Below, piece by piece: positions 34,466 to 36,457 of a stretch of DNA of 36,457 nt. Numbering within the stretch: position 1 is the stretch's first letter; each line of letters starts with the position of its first letter. A program made the position numbers and the translations under genes. A model generated the notes under the pieces. That model was not told the DNA's origin, ran no database searches, and was given only the letters and a program-made list of their open reading frames with translations. This DNA is from Burkholderia sp. (GTDB taxonomy: Bacteria > Pseudomonadota > Gammaproteobacteria > Burkholderiales > Burkholderiaceae), in assembly GCA_030151225.1 (NCBI GenBank), contig JASLEG010000313.1:1-36457 (forward strand), given 5' to 3'.

Positions 34466-36373
34466 ATGGTTTCGATACGCCTGCCCGACGGCTCAGTTCG
34501 ACAATACGAGCATCCGGTGACCGTCGCCGAAGTGGCCGCATCGATCGGCCCCGGCCTGGCGAAGGCCGCGCTCGGCGGCAAGCTCGACGGCGAACTCGTC
34601 GATACGTCCGCGCTGATCGACCGCGACGCGTCGCTGGCGATCGTGACCGACAAGGACGCGGACGGCCTCGAAATCATCCGTCACTCGACGGCGCACTTGC
34701 TCGCCTACGCGGTCAAGTCGCTGTATCCGGAGGCGCAGGTCACGATCGGGCCGGTGATCGACAACGGCTTCTACTACGACTTCTCGTACCACCGGCCGTT
34801 TACGCCCGAGGATCTCGAGAAGATCGAGAAGCGCATGCAGGAGCTCGCCAAGAAGGACGAGCCTGTGTCGCGCCGCGTCGTGTCGCGCGAGGAAGCGGCC
34901 GAATACTTCCGCAGCATCGGCGAGAAGTACAAGGCCGAGATCATCGAATCGATCCCGTCGAGCGACGACATCAAGCTGTACGCGCACGGCGGCTTCACCG
35001 ACCTGTGCCGCGGCCCGCACGTGCCGTCCACGGGCAAGCTCAAGGTCTTCAAGCTGATGAAGGTCGCGGGCGCCTACTGGCGCGGCGATTCGAAGAACGA
35101 ACAGCTGCAGCGCATCTACGGCACGGCCTGGGCGAAGAAGGAAGAGCAGGACGCGTATCTGCACATGCTCGAGGAAGCCGAGAAGCGCGATCACCGCAAG
35201 CTGGCCAAGCAGCTCGACCTGTTCCACATGCAGGAAGAGTCGCCGGGCATGGTGTTCTGGCACCCGAAGGGCTGGACGCTGTGGCAGCAGATCGAGCAGT
35301 ACATCCGCCGTCGCCTGAACGCGGTCGGCTATCTCGAGATCAAGACGCCGATGATCATGGACCGCTCGCTCTGGGAGGCGTCGGGCCACTGGCAGAACTA
35401 TCGCGAGAACATGTTCACGACGGAGTCGGAGAAGCGCGACTACGCGATCAAGCCGATGAACTGCCCGGGCCACGTCCAGGTGTTCAACCACGGCCTGCGC
35501 TCGTACCGCGACCTGCCGCTGCGTTACGCGGAATTCGGCTCGTGCCACCGCAACGAGGCGTCGGGCGCGCTGCACGGCCTGATGCGCGTGCGCGGCTTCG
35601 TGCAGGACGACGCGCACATCTTCTGTACCGAAGACCAGTTCATCTCCGAGTCGATCGCGTTCAACGAACTCGCGATGAGCATCTACAAGGATTTCGGCTT
35701 CGACCAGATCGCGATCAAGCTGTCGCTGCGCCCCGATCAGCGCGCCGGCACCGACGAGACCTGGGACCGTGCCGAGCAGGGCCTGCGCGACGCGCTGACC
35801 GCCTGCGGCCTCGAGTGGGAAGAGTTGCCGGGCGAGGGCGCGTTCTACGGCCCGAAGATCGAGTACCACATCAAGGATGCACTCGGCCGTTCGTGGCAGT
35901 GCGGCACGCTGCAGCTCGACATGGTGCTGCCGGAGCGCCTCGGCGCCGAGTACGTGGCGGAGGACAACAGCCGCCGCCGGCCAGTCATGCTGCACCGCGC
36001 GATCGTCGGTTCGATGGAGCGTTTCCTCGGCATCCTGATCGAGCACCATGCCGGCGCGATGCCGTCCTGGTTGGCTCCGGTGCAGGTCGTGGTGATGAAT
36101 ATTGCGGAAAATCAGGCCGATTACGTACGGTCCCTGACCCAAACGTTGCAAAAACAAGGGCTTAGGGTAGAGGCCGATTTGCGTAACGAGAAGATTAGCT
36201 ATAAAATACGCGAGCACACGCTCGAAAAAGTTCCGTACCTGCTGGTGGCGGGCGAAAAAGAGCGTGAAGCACAAACGGTAGCCGTGCGTGCCCGTGGCGG
36301 CGTCGATCTTGGCGTGATGCCGGTCGAAGCCTTCGTTGAGCGTCTGCAGCAGGATCTGCGGGCGTTCAAGTAA
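34466..36373 (+). CDS. thrS: Threonyl-tRNA synthetase
   Basis: Class II synthetase of 635 residues that charges tRNA-Thr and edits mischarged serine. Order: TGS domain (about 1-61), editing domain with HSTAHLLAYAV and the CRGPHVPSTG segment, catalytic core with motif 2 (SCHRNEASGALHGLMRVRGF) and the zinc-site NCPGHVQVF, and an anticodon-binding domain from about 536 (LAPVQVVVMNIAENQADYV). Length is normal. The ATG at 34466 has GGAGA upstream. It follows a leader with a candidate Thr-codon attenuator and precedes infC by 49 nt. Codons from about 36094 to 36250 are unusually AT-rich (ATA, AGG, CTT, GTA, AAA), unlike the rest of the gene. Confidence 0.98.
   Translation: MVSIRLPDGSVRQYEHPVTVAEVAASIGPGLAKAALGGKLDGELVDTSALIDRDASLAIVTDKDADGLEIIRHSTAHLLAYAVKSLYPEAQVTIGPVIDNGFYYDFSYHRPFTPEDLEKIEKRMQELAKKDEPVSRRVVSREEAAEYFRSIGEKYKAEIIESIPSSDDIKLYAHGGFTDLCRGPHVPSTGKLKVFKLMKVAGAYWRGDSKNEQLQRIYGTAWAKKEEQDAYLHMLEEAEKRDHRKLAKQLDLFHMQEESPGMVFWHPKGWTLWQQIEQYIRRRLNAVGYLEIKTPMIMDRSLWEASGHWQNYRENMFTTESEKRDYAIKPMNCPGHVQVFNHGLRSYRDLPLRYAEFGSCHRNEASGALHGLMRVRGFVQDDAHIFCTEDQFISESIAFNELAMSIYKDFGFDQIAIKLSLRPDQRAGTDETWDRAEQGLRDALTACGLEWEELPGEGAFYGPKIEYHIKDALGRSWQCGTLQLDMVLPERLGAEYVAEDNSRRRPVMLHRAIVGSMERFLGILIEHHAGAMPSWLAPVQVVVMNIAENQADYVRSLTQTLQKQGLRVEADLRNEKISYKIREHTLEKVPYLLVAGEKEREAQTVAVRARGGVDLGVMPVEAFVERLQQDLRAFK
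36147..36205 (+). promoter_or_regulatory. Possible internal infC promoter within thrS
   Basis: Within the AT-rich end of thrS, TATAAA (36200-36205) has TTGCGT 15 bp upstream (36179-36184), and TTGCAA (36146-36151) has TAGAGG 16 bp downstream. Neither is perfect. In E. coli, infC promoters lie inside thrS, which makes such a site here plausible. Assignment is tentative. Confidence 0.35.
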
Positions 36374-36422
36374 CCGCCCTGGCAGCGCGGCTCGTTTTTT
36401 TAATTTTTAGAGGAAACGTAAC

Positions 36423-36457
36423 ATCGCTACTGATAAGTCGTCGCATCGCATCAACGG
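36423..36457 (+). CDS. infC: Translation initiation factor IF-3 (5' end only), ATC start
   Basis: The first 11 full codons of infC, cut by the window edge. Read from ATC at 36423 the protein is (M)ATDKSSHRING, matching the IF3 N-terminus with its conserved RING(E). AGAGGA (36409-36414) lies 8 nt upstream. An in-frame TAG at 36408-36410 precedes it, and there is no ATG, GTG or TTG in frame between that stop and the window end, so a non-canonical start is required. The E. coli infC start is AUU, used by IF3 to repress its own translation by rejecting the codon; AUC here implies the same autoregulation. Second gene of a thrS-infC operon. Confidence 0.9.
   Translation, partial: MATDKSSHRIN

Overview
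The window is GC-rich chromosomal DNA from a betaproteobacterium, almost certainly Burkholderia sensu stricto. The basis is the strong G/C third-position bias, the protein sequences (monofunctional RelA with a Burkholderia-type ThrRS and IF3 N-terminus), a fusaric-acid-type efflux operon and a two-subunit succinyl-CoA:3-ketoacid transferase. Species cannot be fixed from the window; the plant-associated gladioli/glumae group is only a guess. There are no insertion sequences, phage genes, CRISPR arrays or rRNA genes. Most of the window is core genome.

Layout. (1) 1-5929: valS (minus, cut by the left edge) diverges from uvrD-mtnN. (2) 6013-9311: an Fsr-type MFS transporter (minus) diverges from a methyl-accepting chemotaxis protein. 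(3) 9417-15393: a four-gene efflux operon on the minus strand (outer-membrane lipoprotein, FUSC pump, 67-residue AaeX-type protein, HlyD-type adaptor), divergent from a LysR regulator. This is the AaeR-AaeXAB / FusABCDE arrangement. (4) 15527-19146: a 53-residue small membrane protein (plus), then a minus-strand operon wrbA - DUF2069 - FAD-linked D-2-hydroxyacid dehydrogenase - metallophosphoesterase. (5) 19225-24867: YihY-family membrane protein, Mpo1-like protein (minus), two-CBS-domain protein, a fused LplT-type transporter/PlsC acyltransferase, and aroC. (6) 24976-30258: ETF-ubiquinone oxidoreductase (minus) diverging from an SDR and a hotdog thioesterase; a PAS-LuxR regulator (minus) diverging from scoAB. 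This block is about acyl-CoA and ketone-body carbon and its electrons. (7) 30458-36457: alpha/beta hydrolase, RidA-family protein, relA, tRNA-Val(GAC), thrS and the first codons of infC.

The most interesting region is the roughly 250-nt gap between tRNA-Val and thrS. It holds a well-placed Shine-Dalgarno, a 14-codon reading frame with threonine codons at positions 2, 5 and 7, and a strong intrinsic terminator with eight T residues just before thrS. Two 9-bp pairings compete in the way expected of a protector and an antiterminator. Together these look like a threonine-codon transcription attenuator controlling threonyl-tRNA synthetase. I do not know of a described example in this group. Downstream, infC can only start at a non-canonical ATC codon, and the 3' end of thrS holds an unusually AT-rich, rare-codon stretch that may carry an internal infC promoter.

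Convergent or isolated genes are separated by clean inverted-repeat terminators (5952-5984, 9356-9393, 24919-24948, 30297-30326).
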